DNA of 64,000 nucleotides from Paramacrobiotus metropolitanus (taxonomy: Eukaryota; Tardigrada; Eutardigrada; Parachela; Macrobiotidae), in contig NW_026570224.1 in NCBI RefSeq assembly GCF_019649055.1, positions 2,542,001 through 2,606,000 of the forward strand. The letters are read 5' to 3'. Below, one piece after another: positions 36,993-48,768 of this stretch (position 1 is the stretch's first letter; the number at the start of each line of letters is the position of its first letter). Position numbers and translations under genes: made by a program. A model generated the notes under the pieces. That model did not search any database. It had not been told where the DNA came from and was given only the letters and a program-made list of their open reading frames with translations.

Positions 36993-38118
36993 CTAAGACA
37001 GTTTCAGTTGCAGTTCGGTGAAAAACGTAACAAATTCCGGGTCGAACACATTGCGCGGCACATCCATGTTGTGCATGAGAAAGCAGACGCCCCGCGTTTT
37101 CTTGTATGCCGCCACGTTACACTCGGGATGATACGTGCAGGCCAGACTGCAGACTTCTTCCTGGTCCACATCAAACCGACGAATCTTTTCGCCCCAGAAA
37201 ACCTGTCCTTCCACTCGATGGAGCACTGGTTGTTCTTCGTAAATTAACTTCCAGTGGCGGGCCTGTTGTGGTCGAAGAGCTGTAGTGCGTTCTGTGAGTT
37301 GATGCAGACAACAAAATCCCGTCTTTTTGGCAACACCGAAGGTAACCAGTTCGCATTTTGCGCTCTGTTCACACTTCTGCCAACATTGTGTTTCATTAAG
37401 CATTGCATATTTCTCACACGAAGCATCTGCTCCATGAATATTCCAGCCTGATAAAGTAACCAATCGAGCAGGAGCGGGAAAAATTGCCCGCTCCAGTAAC
37501 GCGTTTTGCACATCATTGCTTGTCTGGGGGATCCACTGTAAACTGTAAAGTGGACGATATACTGCAGTTACAAATACGCAACATAATTATATAAGTACTC
37601 GTAATGCAAAACTTTAATTTGTAATTACGGTATAAGTATAGTAAATGAGTTTCATGTATAATTTCCTTTACCAAATTAAATACCTGAAAAATTCTGAGCG
37701 GAAAGAGGCACAGATAATTTTTGTATTCCGCACTTCTTATGTACTCTACACACGCCACAGCGGAAAGAAAACTTAAGGTTTTCTAAAAATGTGTTCAGTA
37801 GTGCATGCATACTATACAATGTATTGCACACGAAGCGGTTTTAGTACTTTTGTGTAATAAAAAATTGAAATTATATCGGCAGCAGTTAAATTTGATATTT
37901 AAAAGGAAATAGCATGTCTACATTGTGTTTAACTTCGTAGGCTAACAGGATACGTTGACTAAATAGAACTACAGTATACTCTGTACACACCTCACGTCAG
38001 CAGCTGGTGTCCCTGGAGCGAAGTCAGGCACTGTTTGCTGCTGAAATAAAGCCTTTGCTCTTGACAAACTTGCAGCATAAAACAACAAAAATCCCAAAAA
38101 GTGTTCTGATGCGCCCAT
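36993..38118 (-). CDS. Secreted protein with two PAN/Apple-like domains
   Basis: Extracellular protein, probably binding protein or carbohydrate. Two exons on the minus strand: 38118-37996 and 37535-36993, joined in phase 0 at a GTGAGG donor, 221 residues. Residues 1 to about 22 form a signal peptide (MGASEHFLGFLLFYAASLS). Domain 1 (about 62-125) has the Apple cysteine pattern around ETQCWQKCEQSAKCELVTFG and GFCCLHQL. Domain 2 (about 140-215) has IRRFDVDQEEVCSLACTYHP and GVCFLMHNM. An in-frame ATG 42 bases upstream would place residues before the signal peptide, so the inner Met is preferred. No enzyme domain is attached. Function cannot be narrowed further from sequence. Confidence 0.8.
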
Positions 38119-39327
38119 CCTTTTACTTTGTAGTTGAGTAACAAAGGTACGAGTTTGCATGAGCGCACTACAATATTTGTACCGAGATTAAAATTGGCAG
38201 CACAAAATGCTTAAAAATTATCGTCGACGTTATGCTGTATTTTGAATACAGGTACGGGTTCACAATATATCTATATATAAAATGCCGAATCCTAGTGCAC
38301 AAAATGCGCGATATCGCGAGCCCATTAGTTCGCAAAAGACCGTTCAGAACAAAAATCTCAGCTATGTATTATATGTGCGGAGATATTTTTGTGCGTTTGA
38401 TAGCTTTAGTTCGATGTAGCTTACAGTATTATTGAAGCATTCAAAGAATAAATGCATTCTTGCATATTTGTTGCTTGATTTTTATAAATTTGTTTAGATC
38501 CACGACCACAATTATTGAGGTTTGCGTTGTTTACAAGCGAAAACGAGGACGAAAAAGATATGCGCTGAACAATTTTTTTTTTAAAATTCACATCTGTAAC
38601 ATATTTTCCTCACAATTCGGATTTCTGAAGTCCTTGTTTCAAGATTATAACCATCAGAAATTAGCGAATTTACGAAACAGCAGTAAAGATTTAAGTAAAT
38701 ATCATACGTAGGCTATGCTATATAACAATATTTTGGAGGGGCTACTATGTATGTACAATGCAGTGAATGCATATTGTAATCTAGGTACGTGTAAAATTAG
38801 TAATAGGTACGTGTAAAAATTATTTACAGTGAATCCTACAGCACATGATGTTGGCGGCAGAAGTGGTAATTTCGTGACTGTAACTGTCCATAAGCATTTA
38901 TAGTTTTCTGTTATTCATTTTATTTCGAAATTAATTTAATGTACTCGTACGTGTCGGAACCACATTACGAGTGCTGCAGTTTTAGACACCGCTTCCTGCA
39001 TACAAAAAGCGTTATACCAACAATAGGGGGGCCGAATCCACCAGCATAATTGTGAGTGGTTTTATTTTGAAACCATGAACGGTGATTATTGTTCTAAAAG
39101 TATGCATCAGTTTATCAATAACACATTTATACGAATATTTGACAGTAGTTCCAAAACATGTGATATTAATTTTGAAGTTAACATGGTCAGTCTGAACACT
39201 GTTCTACTCTACTTGTATCTATAACAATGCAAGAAATCTGGAATTTATGACATTAACCTGTCATAATCTAATTAATATGTCGTAACGTAGCAGAGTATTC
39301 AGCTTGCGATAATCGCGCATGTGATAG
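38119..39327. other. Intergenic, nothing recognised
   Basis: Low-GC sequence with a poly-T tract near 38572 and short open frames lacking domain features. Confidence 0.4.
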
Positions 39328-39625
39328 CTATCCGAAATATGAAAAGACCGTGGCCGTGCTTTCTCCGTCACTATTTCGAGCCCGAATTTGGTACTTTCCC
39401 GCATCATTTCTACCGGGATCTTTGACATCCAATGTGCAAAAGTAGGTGTTGTTTCCTTCATCTTTTTGTGCTATTATAAATCGTCCGCCAGGCTTTACAC
39501 GGGAATCGTTTTGGAACCAGGTAATCTCAGGGACACCATTATCAGATACCATTCGGCATTCGAAGCGCAAGACAGTGCATTCTTGGTCTTGTCGGATAAT
39601 TGGCTTTTCGGTAATAGTTGGGCCG
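39328..39625 (-). CDS. Immunoglobulin I-set domain exon (partial gene)
   Basis: One minus-strand exon after a TTAATTTAG acceptor encodes a full Ig I-set domain of the type found in titin, twitchin and obscurin family muscle proteins: GPTITEKPII entry strand, FECRM (first Cys), ITWF (core Trp), TYFCTLDVKDPGRNDAGKY (DxGxY motif) and RARNSDGESTATV exit strand. The frame then runs seven codons to a stop. Usually this domain is repeated in large proteins; no neighbouring Ig exon was found within about 2 kb. It may be a terminal exon of a gene with long introns or a stranded fragment. Confidence 0.65.
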
Positions 39626-41345
39626 CTAAATTAAAACGGTTCGCTAGTTATAGACAAAACTTGTAGGTGTCAGTATGTATCCCAAATATAAAAATCGAAA
39701 AAGCTGTATTAAAGGCATAAAAAGATATAAACGAAAAATTATTATAATAGAACTTTGCAAAATGCTCAGTTGCAGTTAATGGAGCAATTCTGGAGCGAAG
39801 CATGCATCCACAAATTAAATTAACAGAATTCGGGTAGCCGATAAAACTATATTTTAATATTTAACATTACGCAACTTACGGTTTTGATGGTTTTGCCATG
39901 GTGTGCAGTCAGCAAACTGTAAACTTTACAAAACGAGGTCTGCAAATTAAGTATAACAGCCAAATAATTAAGATGCACTTAATTGTATTCCTCCTGTTCT
40001 ATGAGAGGTCAGGATTGCATGCAGGTCATAATAACTGCAAAGGCGCTTAGTGTATTACAGTGATCGTTCCAGTGAGAAAAATGTCCATGAATCTTTGCAA
40101 GTATTTCCATGTATCCACCGTTCATGCACGATATAAGTAACAAACCAACAGCTGTATCCAACTGACTCTCTAATTGATGTTTATAGCGGAAAAAAACATT
40201 TGGTGACTGGTGCGGAAATCCCGCCACGCAATTTGTATATACAGCTGTGAGTCTGTGACTATGAGCCTTGACTGTGCTAAACTTAGAGCTGTGTTCACAA
40301 ATCGTAGACGCCACACAGCAAACGAATTGAGGAGGATCCGGCAATTCACAATTATTTGGCGTTGCGCATCTTGCGCGCCGATACAAATATTAGTCATAAA
40401 TAGATTTTGCATATTATTTTCACCAGTACATTTGCTCGCTGCAATTTGAGAAGGCATGCCGATTACGCAGCCGTAAACAGTATGCCTTGCAGTGATGTAT
40501 GTGATGAGTTAGGATTTGCCAGTTTGCCAACTAAGTTTGCAAACTAAAAATATTTTTGCTTGTTAAAGTGCGAATAGATCGAGTCTCTTACACATCATTT
40601 TGTTAAGTAATGAAAAACTTTGACGGGCGCGGTATACGTAGGGTCTGCGTAAACTAAATTAGGACCTACATCTGCAATAATTAACCCAGAATATTTCTTT
40701 TTCCTTTCCGAGGCCACACCGGGTCAGATGTTATGCAAACTGTAAAGGTCGTCAATGCCATGCTGTGTCCGCCAAAGATACACAGTTGGAAACAAAATGG
40801 CACAGAGGTACCTAAGCGTTAGAATTCAGTATACGTATTGTTCATTTCTTGCAGAATGAAAATGAATATTAAAGCAGCAAATATTTCACAATCAGCTCAA
40901 CTACTGTCAGTACAGTTATGATTAAAGACGCCGCCCACATAATACGACTATGTATTAATTATAAACAGCCAATTTCCTTCTAGCTATTAAACTAAAAACG
41001 TAATTAACTGCAATGTAGACTATGGTGAGTTATGCATGAAATTCGCTTTGTTTGGTGTTTACATAAATGTACCGCGACGCCCATCTTGACCTTGCGTGAG
41101 CTAAATTTTATGAATGATTTTCTATCAGATCTAGCTAGTAGAATTTGCCAACGTTTTCGATTACGATCACAAATGAGCTTTCAAAGTCCGCTGCACTAGC
41201 CCGCTACGTTCCCACGGCACTTAACATCCGTTCACGTTTGTTTATCATATGGCACCGACCACAATGCGACACCCAGGAGCTGCAACAAGTTTATCAGAAG
41301 TCCACATCAACAACAAAAATATTTATGAACAACAGAGTAATTCGG
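39626..41345. other. Intergenic or intronic, nothing firm
   Basis: Open frames at 40009-40386 and 40170-40457 on the minus strand overlap each other and lack domains. No RNA gene or repeat recognised. Confidence 0.35.
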
Positions 41346-42107
41346 CTAAAGAGACAGCAAACTGGTACTGCTTGTCGGGATTATCCGGAACACTTGAACA
41401 CCGCCCGGAATCTGTTGCGACTGATCAAGCACGGAACTTGGCTGAGGAACCGCTTGAACGGTCGGCGCAGACAGAAACGACATTCCTTCGTTTCCGGGAT
41501 GAAAAGTGGCCAATTGCAGCGGTACACTGGCGGTCGTAGAAGCCGCAGTCATCACGTGCTGTGAGTGGGCAGAGGTGGCGCCACCTACAAACGACTGGCT
41601 AACAACACGAGAACGATTCGGCAGAGAATACGACGGTCGCATCTTCTTACAAAACGCTATAAAGAATGGGTTTTCTATGGTGGAAAGGGGGAGATTTGTG
41701 GAAAACAGATAATCAGCCAAGGCTTGGTCAATTTCACGGTGTTCATCTGCCAGAGCGGTGCGAGAGGATATCGTACGTTTTTTCTTTCTCTTTGGCGATT
41801 TGCTTCCGGCAACGCGACGAGGACGATCGGACGTACGCGACGTCTCGAAGGTCTCATTAGGGTCCACTTCCGAGTAGTCCACTCGGGAATCCGTCTCACT
41901 CTCCTCGGTTTCCTCGAGCTCTTCCAGAAAAGCAGTGCGCACGTCTTCGGGACAGTCTCGGCATCCTTTTGCTAAATGGGCCTTCATTCGCACAGTATTC
42001 TTGGCACTAGACCATCCGCAAAATTTGCAAGTGGCTTTCTCACACTTGGACGAAAGTTCCCGGCTCAAGTTAAAATGCTGCGCACAAGAACTCTTTTTCC
42101 TTCCCAT
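41346..42107 (-). CDS. BED zinc-finger protein derived from a hAT transposase
   Basis: Predicted nuclear DNA-binding protein of 253 residues in one uninterrupted coding exon. Residues 22-48 hold a BED finger (C27-x2-C30, H43, C48, with the aromatic FCGW). An acidic patch (about 65-85) and a basic nuclear-localisation-like stretch (SPKRKKKR, about 104-111) follow. Residues about 128-168 carry the hAT transposase signature region (ALADYLFSTNLPLSTIENP and AFCKKMRPSYSLP). The C-terminus is Ser/Pro/Gln-rich and ends where a transposase would continue into its RNase H-like catalytic and dimerisation domains, which are absent. A possible non-coding 5' exon (about 42478-42296, GTAAGT donor) can splice to CTTCCAG immediately before the ATG. 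No terminal inverted repeats flank it. This suggests a domesticated or truncated transposase used as a regulator. Confidence 0.8.
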   Translation of the reverse strand: MGRKKSSCAQHFNLSRELSSKCEKATCKFCGWSSAKNTVRMKAHLAKGCRDCPEDVRTAFLEELEETEESETDSRVDYSEVDPNETFETSRTSDRPRRVAGSKSPKRKKKRTISSRTALADEHREIDQALADYLFSTNLPLSTIENPFFIAFCKKMRPSYSLPNRSRVVSQSFVGGATSAHSQHVMTAASTTASVPLQLATFHPGNEGMSFLSAPTVQAVPQPSSVLDQSQQIPGGVQVFRIIPTSSTSLLSL

Positions 42108-43109
42108 TCTGGAAGCTCAATGCCGACTGGAATATTCATTGTGGTCCATGTCAATAATTTGCGGGAAATCAATCACCGTAGATTGATTATGACATCAGGT
42201 AGATATTTACATCGGCCGGAGTGCACGAGAATCTGACAAACGAAAAATTCAAGAAACATCTATGGATTTAAAATTGCAGCGATTCGTGAACTTACAGCAG
42301 TGACTGCAGAAGCGTCATTAATTGTTTTAACCGGCTGCATCACATTTTCACATTTAATATTCACGAAATATCGGTTTTCCAGTTTTCGTCGTTTAACGGT
42401 ACGAATTTCCGTAGCACTGCAGATCGCAGCGGGCGAGGGTCGAAGCCAGACAGCGGTTATTTTGGCAGCATAAAACAAATGCAGAATCTGTCAAGAACAG
42501 ATTAGATAGTAAGACCACTGAAGGAGGCAGGAGGAACCTCCATGCACCGGTGTTTGCACAGTTCTCTTTACAACCCTGTTTAAAGTTTCAGATTACGGCT
42601 CAGAGCTCTACTAGCGCCGGTTTCTGGCTTACCTGTACTTTATCGGCACATATCAATGAGGCAGACTAATAATTTCAAACTCTTCGAAATCTCGCTCGTA
42701 AATAACACATTGAATCAGTGCAATAGTTTAGTTATATCTATAAACAGTCTATCAGTTAAGCTATTGCAGCTTGCCAATCCCTGTATGACGCTAAAGGTCA
42801 CAGGTCAACAATGTAGATATACTAAGTCTAAGATCATTATCAACGGGCTTTCCGTATGACCCGATAAGCTAATCTTGTATACGTGGTAAATTTTGTGGTG
42901 ATGATAGTTTCAGCATTGTCAAAATACGAGTGCGCTTTGTCAGTTCGGAGTGCTTCGTACGCATCCGGCCATATGTACCTAAAACATGACCTTAAGGGCA
43001 CGAGCCTACTGTTTGAACTGCTTGCATTCATGCTCCCAACTCCCAACATATGGCTTGCATGCTCCCAGTTGGCGCAGCGGAGGTGGGTCAAACTTTCGGG
43101 CTATCTATA

Positions 43110-43914
43110 CTGTATTTTCACAAGTTTAAGGAACACGAAAATGCCCTAGGTCTGCTCGCAGCCACCCGGGGCCTGCAGCTACGTTCAATGCTGCTCACTG
43201 CGGTCTGAAATTAAAAATTTGCAATTTAAATCATTTTTGAATTTACTGCTGCTCATTACGGGACCGGGGACCCCATTTTACAACTCACAGAATCACATTA
43301 CTTACTACTTTTTTCTAAATATCTATTGATTATTTTGTTTTGGTGCAAAACCGCTTTATTTATTGGCCCAGAAATGTGAGTCTGGATTCAGTGGCATGTG
43401 TGCCAGAGCATGCCCCTGGCACGGGGGTGCCCCTGGGGGGCAACTTCGTTTCTCTGCATTTCTGCAGACGCGGTTAGGTTGTGGTTGTGTCATTTAGTTT
43501 AGTTCTTTTCCTTGCCCGGATTCGTAATTTTGACGAGGTAAGACTGTCTGATTATGTACGTGGCAATGAGAAGAGCAAAATTCCGCACTTGTACAGCCAT
43601 TCTAACTGAAGCTAGGCCGTCACTTCACGTCCAAGCGGTTGAACAGAGGCCGTGCCAATGGATTACTCCGGTTCTCCAGGAATCAGTTTGCAATCAGTTT
43701 TTTGTCCTGTTATAGTGTTATTGACTGGATATCCAAAAATGAAACAAGAAAATGGGGCCCCGTAGTGAGCAACAGTAAATTCAAAAATGATTAAGTAAAA
43801 TTGCAATTTTTTATTTCAGAGCTCAGTGAGCAGCATTGAACGTAGCTGCAGGCCCCGGGTGGCTGCGAGCAGACCTAGGGCATTTTCGTGTTCCTTAAAC
43901 TTGTGAAAATACAG
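43110..43914. mobile_element. MITE with long inverted arms and TA target duplication
   Basis: The first and last roughly 175 bases are near-perfect inverted copies. They start CTGTATTTTCACAAGTTTAA on the left and end with its complement on the right. Both arms contain CCCTAGGTCTGCTCGCAGCC and a shared ACGGG..CCCCATTTT inner end with a few differences. Each edge is flanked by TA (43108-43109, 43915-43916). The 450-base centre has no long open frame. Size, TIRs and TA sites fit a non-autonomous Tc1/mariner-type element. Confidence 0.85.
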
Positions 43915-43916
43915 TA

Positions 43917-45296
43917 CAACAATTAGGTAGACTGTAGTGGTACAATATTTGGAGCCACGTTCTTTTATTTTCTTAGGTATTACTATTTCTTCCTCAGCTC
44001 AGCAATGAGTTATGACACCGGACTTTCTTTAATTGATTCTTTTAAAAGCCTTCCCAGTGACGTAGAAAGAGTTATAGCCTAAACATAATATAAGAAAATT
44101 CAGTTGAGCTTTGTGCTGTTCCCACTTTCCAGTAACAGGTGTGTGCATCTGATCCCATCTTAAATTTGTGAATGTATTCAGGCGGACTGGAGCTAACAAC
44201 TGCAAAGTGCTTGCGCTGGTTAATGCATAACCGCACCAACCATGGACAGAAACCGGCATATATAGCCATGCACAAGGTATCCAGCAGCCACAGCTGGTGC
44301 AACAGCCCCGTAATCTGGCATGTCGGAAGCCACAAAAATTACTGCACATATTACGAAATTTTAAAAATTCCTACCAATTTTTCCAAGATAGATCAGTTTA
44401 ACTGTAACATTTATTACTATTTCGTTTTGATGGTTTTCATTTTGCTGATGCGGAGATTCATGGTATTTTGGTACTCGTATTAATAACGCTGCACTTTTGC
44501 GGTGGCATACGAATAAGTAAGCAAACAGATGTACAATAATCAATAGACTATGGTATTTTAGCAAGAAGATTAGGTAAAAGCACCGAAAAAAGGACATGTA
44601 ATCAACAGTCATGATTATTCCCAATGGTAGCCCAAAAGCAAACACAAGACGTTGAAATCCTTCTGCTAATGTTGTGTAGGTGGAGCACGAACACTGGCTA
44701 TGGTTAGTGTCACTGGCTCGGTGGATCGACTTAATCTGGCAAAGAAATTTTTCCCTTAATTTGTCTGGCTAAAGGATCCCGTAGCACAATGATGCATTCT
44801 ATTTTTCGTGGCACGAAGTCAGCCAATGTGAAATTTGAACTGAGGATATCGGCCGTAACACTAGCCACTTTTTACAGTTACGGCACGCTTCTGTGCTGCA
44901 TCCGCCGTTTCCTCCAGAAGCCGACGTTGGGACTGCGCTAAGACCACTTATGTAAGCGGCCTGATACGAAGGGGTGGTCTTATATGCCGCGAGAGGAAGT
45001 CCTGTTGATCCTTTCCATCCGCGTCTGCATCTGTGCAGTAAAGTGCTTTCCCGTTCCCCGATGTGGTCCATGATAGACATTTCGTTGATTTATCGATCGC
45101 CAACTTGCTAAAAGAGATCATAAACATACTGTTGAATACATGGCAGTGGAATGAAAAGAAATTAAAACCGCTTTCGTGCTACCAGGCAGTTGGCCGAGAA
45201 AGTGCGCACTGCTCAGCATTCAATTATCTGCAGCGGTTCGGGTGTAGCTTTCACCTTATTAGGGCGATTTTTTATTTCTTCTCCATATACTGCATA
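43917..45296. other. 5' flank of the VAT1-like gene
   Basis: No gene recognised. The overlapping open frames at 44029-44483 and 44799-45080 lack domains. The stretch about 44920-45070 is more GC-rich and probably includes the promoter of the next gene. Confidence 0.4.
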
Positions 45297-48200
45297 ATGG
45301 CCGCTACCGATGCGAAGAAGAGCATGGAAAACGGACCGTCCGTGGACAGCGCCGATAAACTATCCATCAAGCAGGAAATCAAAGCGGTAATTCTGAATTC
45401 CTTCGGTGGACTGCGTTCGGTTAAAGTGGAAAACAAAGCGGAACCCAGTTTGGAGAAAGGTCATGTGCTGATACGAGTGAAGGCCACGTAAGTAATGCTC
45501 AAAGCGTTTACTATGCAGTCACCCATGAAGACACTGCGTTTTTGAGCTGAATGCAACTGGGAATCAATGGGTACGGTTTTTGGCTTATCCATCCATATGG
45601 TGGCGTCCGAATGTCCCAAAATCGTTTATATCCGGCATCAATAGAATGGTGTGAAAGGCGAATCTGTGTGTCTGTTGTAGAGGCATAAATTTTTTGGATT
45701 TAATGGCACGGCAAGGCCTTCTGGACAATGCACCGCGATTACCAGCTGTAATGGGTTTCGAGCTGGCTGGCGATGTCGAAGCGTTTGTGACTACCGGTGC
45801 GGGCAGTGCCGCTGATTTTAAGGTGATTGATATTTACAGTTATGTTAGCATGCACTACTGGAATAATCTACGAGCATTTCACGAAATCGCAATAATTTAT
45901 TGCTGGGGTGTCCTGATCCTCGAGGTTAATACGGGCTTAGTTTTGAATCGAGAGATTGGGAACCCATATGGTGATTTTGCATTGATTGATGACGTAGGAT
46001 GGCGTTCAGCATTTGTTTACTTTTGCAAAGGCCGAAAGAATTTGATACAAAATATTGTTAGGAAAAGCAACAGGCCACAAGGGTTTCCAAAAGAAACATC
46101 TCCGCAAAGTCGTACCCATTTAAAACGAAAGCAAATGCAGCTTTAGTGCATTCGAATTTAGTGACGCATAATTAAGCTACGACTACAACAATAAACGAGA
46201 AATGTTATATAGATAATTACTAGTAACATACCCGCTGCTAAACTGAGGTACTGTGTTTATTTGTGAAATAGCAATAATAATATGCGCGTGCAGTAGGTGT
46301 CTAAAACCTTAAGTGTTACAGTTGTGGTATGTTTCTTGAGTAGAAAGCACAATAAGACAACTGCATAGCTTACATACAATTTCTACTTAGAGCTTTTCTG
46401 ATTTTCTTCTTCAAAGGCTGCTCTACTGATTCTAACCGATGATATCTTTTTTAAAACAGAAGTGATCTGGATACATTACTTTTGCAGTTGTTCAACAGCT
46501 AGTTGCCGGCTACTTTCTTTTATCCCTCGCGTGCTTTTTTTGTTCCTATCGCTTTCTCGAGTGAATAACTAGTGAAACATTTATATAAATACTGTATTTC
46601 CTGTCAGTCAAAGCAATGTTTCGATGATGTGTTATCCAATTTCTAGCCAGGGGATCGCGTAATTGCTTTTACGGATTATAATGCCTGGGCGGAAGTGGTA
46701 TGTGTATCGACAGATTATATCTACAAAATGCCGAAGGTAATGAGTTATGAGGAAGGCGCTTCCATGCTGTCCTACGTGACGGCCTATATGCTGCTGTTTT
46801 CCTTGGGTGGAATACGTCCTGGACAAGCGGCTTTAGTACACTCTGCTGGCGGCTCAGTGGTAAGCTCAAATTTAAATTCAAATACAATTCACCTTTAACG
46901 ATCAGCATATTTTATGGCAGTAAAAACTCCCAAAAAGAATAAAAGCAATTGCACAATAAGTAAATGAAAATGTATGAATAAATGTATTTAATCATGGTTA
47001 ATTGAGGTGAACTCGTGTTTATCATAACAGACACCCAAATTTAAATTTAATATGAGTTATGGCATGATTATTATTGGCCATGGGCCCATGATTATAAAAA
47101 TATCTACAAAGTGAAATAAATGTGTAGCGTACAGTATAGTGGGAAGCGTATGTACAATTTTTGCATTCCTTGACATGGCAAGGTTGTCGACATTACTACT
47201 TTTAGGGTTTGGCGATCAGTCAATTAGCGAAGACTGTCAAAGATATAAAATTGTTTGGGACCGCATCTCAGCACAAGCACGAGCATATCAAACACGGATT
47301 TGACCATTTGTTCGACCACACAGAAGATTATGTGCAAGAAATTAAAAAGCAAGTGTTGCATAATTAATATTTTTGATATATTGCGCAGTGATGATCCATG
47401 CCGAATATTTATTGCGTCCTCTAGATCTTACCCAGAAGGCATTCACTTGGTGTTGGATTGTTTGGCTGGTGACGAAACCAATCGAGGAGTCGCGTTACTG
47501 CGACCTTTGGGAAAGTATATTCTTTATGGGTCGTCCAACATTGTGGCCGGAGAGAACCGAAGCTTCTTCAGCATAGCAAAATCGGTTGGTTAGAGTGCTA
47601 CTTATCTAACACACTCGAATAATGTCCGGATTTTGTAAATTAAACAAGGGTCATAAAAGTTAGACAAATTATTTTGCAGGCTGGTCTGCGTAATGAAAAA
47701 ATACTTCAAACGGCCGCAGCAAATTTACAAAATTTTAGTTGCAGTGGTGGCAGCTGGACAAAATCAGTCCAGTCAAACTTTGTGATGAAAACAAGTTAAT
47801 TGGTGGACTTAATCTGCGACAATTTATGTTCCGGCAAAACGGCGCTAAGGAAGTGCGCGACGTTATGGATCAGCTCTTTAAATTGTATGGCGAGAAGAAG
47901 ATCAAGCCGGTTATCGATTCAACGTAAGTCACGTGCTTATGCTCAATGATCATTCTATGTAAAATGTGAACCTACGTAGAACTTTGACGTATACGATGTA
48001 CGTACATCAAGATGCAAAACATGTTTATCCTCCTACATCTGCCAAATATGTATGCCGGTTTAGTACTAGTTCTTTTTACTCTATATAAGTAGATGGTCAT
48101 TTAGAGCACAGTAATTTTATCAGTCCATAAGGCTAGTATTTTTTTCTCACTTAGATTTGCCATGGAAGATGTTGGGGATGCAATTAAGAAAATGCATGAA

Positions 48201-48768
48201 AGAAAAAATATTGGGAAGTTGCTGTTGTGTCCATCGCAAGTTCCGAGAATCAAGGTAAACTGCTTCCAAATGTAGAGGCAATATCCAGTAGTACAGTGAT
48301 ACAGTATCTGCCCCCAAATGGTGCATACAGTTCTTTTGACTTTGCACCTTCTAATAAAACTGTCTGTTCTATAGCTGCTTAATTTGAACGCTGATAGCGC
48401 ATAGTATCAAATTGTAAATTATTCTTTTTTTCAATAGTAACAGAGCAAACTTACTAACCCATTGGCATTCGAAGCTTGTAATTATTCTCTTAAAAAAGCC
48501 CATAGAATGTTTTGTATCAGTTCCAGTAGCATGGCATTTTCACCAACACAAATTTACACGACGTTATTCCATGCCACATTTTATTACATATTAGTAGTTT
48601 ATTGTTTTTTGTTACCGACAAGATGCACCAAATTGTGTAATTGTAGTAAAGTTAATTTGATAACAGGAAACCTCGGGAACAAGTTCGGCGCCGACAAGCC
48701 CGCCATTTAATACAAAAGAAAGCAGCGCTGCATCCGGATCTCAAGAAAAAGAAAAGGAAAAGGCTTAA
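45297..48768 (+). CDS. VAT1L: VAT-1-like quinone oxidoreductase (zinc-free MDR family)
   Basis: NAD(P)H-dependent medium-chain reductase related to synaptic vesicle membrane protein VAT-1. Eight exons: 45297-45487, 45681-45822, 46647-46859, 47206-47348, 47425-47584, 47745-47923, 48155-48254, 48667-48768; all phases match, 409 residues. Landmarks: GINFLDLMARQGLLD, GDRVIAFTDYNAWAE, nucleotide-binding segment ALVHSAGGSVG, then LFGTAS, HLVLDCLAGDET, YILYGSSNIV, WWQLDKISPVKL, and KIKPVIDSTF before the end of the catalytic fold. The MDR catalytic-zinc ligands are not conserved, as expected for this branch. Intron 4 uses a GC donor (see findings). The last exon adds a Ser/Thr/Pro-rich, then Lys/Glu-rich tail. 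The start MAATDAKK is the first Met of a short acidic lead before the fold. Confidence 0.92.

Noticed and set aside
40009-40457. Overlapping Cys-containing minus-strand frames
   Set aside because: No recognisable domain or consistent splice sites; not enough to call a gene.
41145-42236. Several plus-strand frames opposite the BED gene
   Set aside because: Antisense shadows of a recognisable BED and hAT-related coding sequence.
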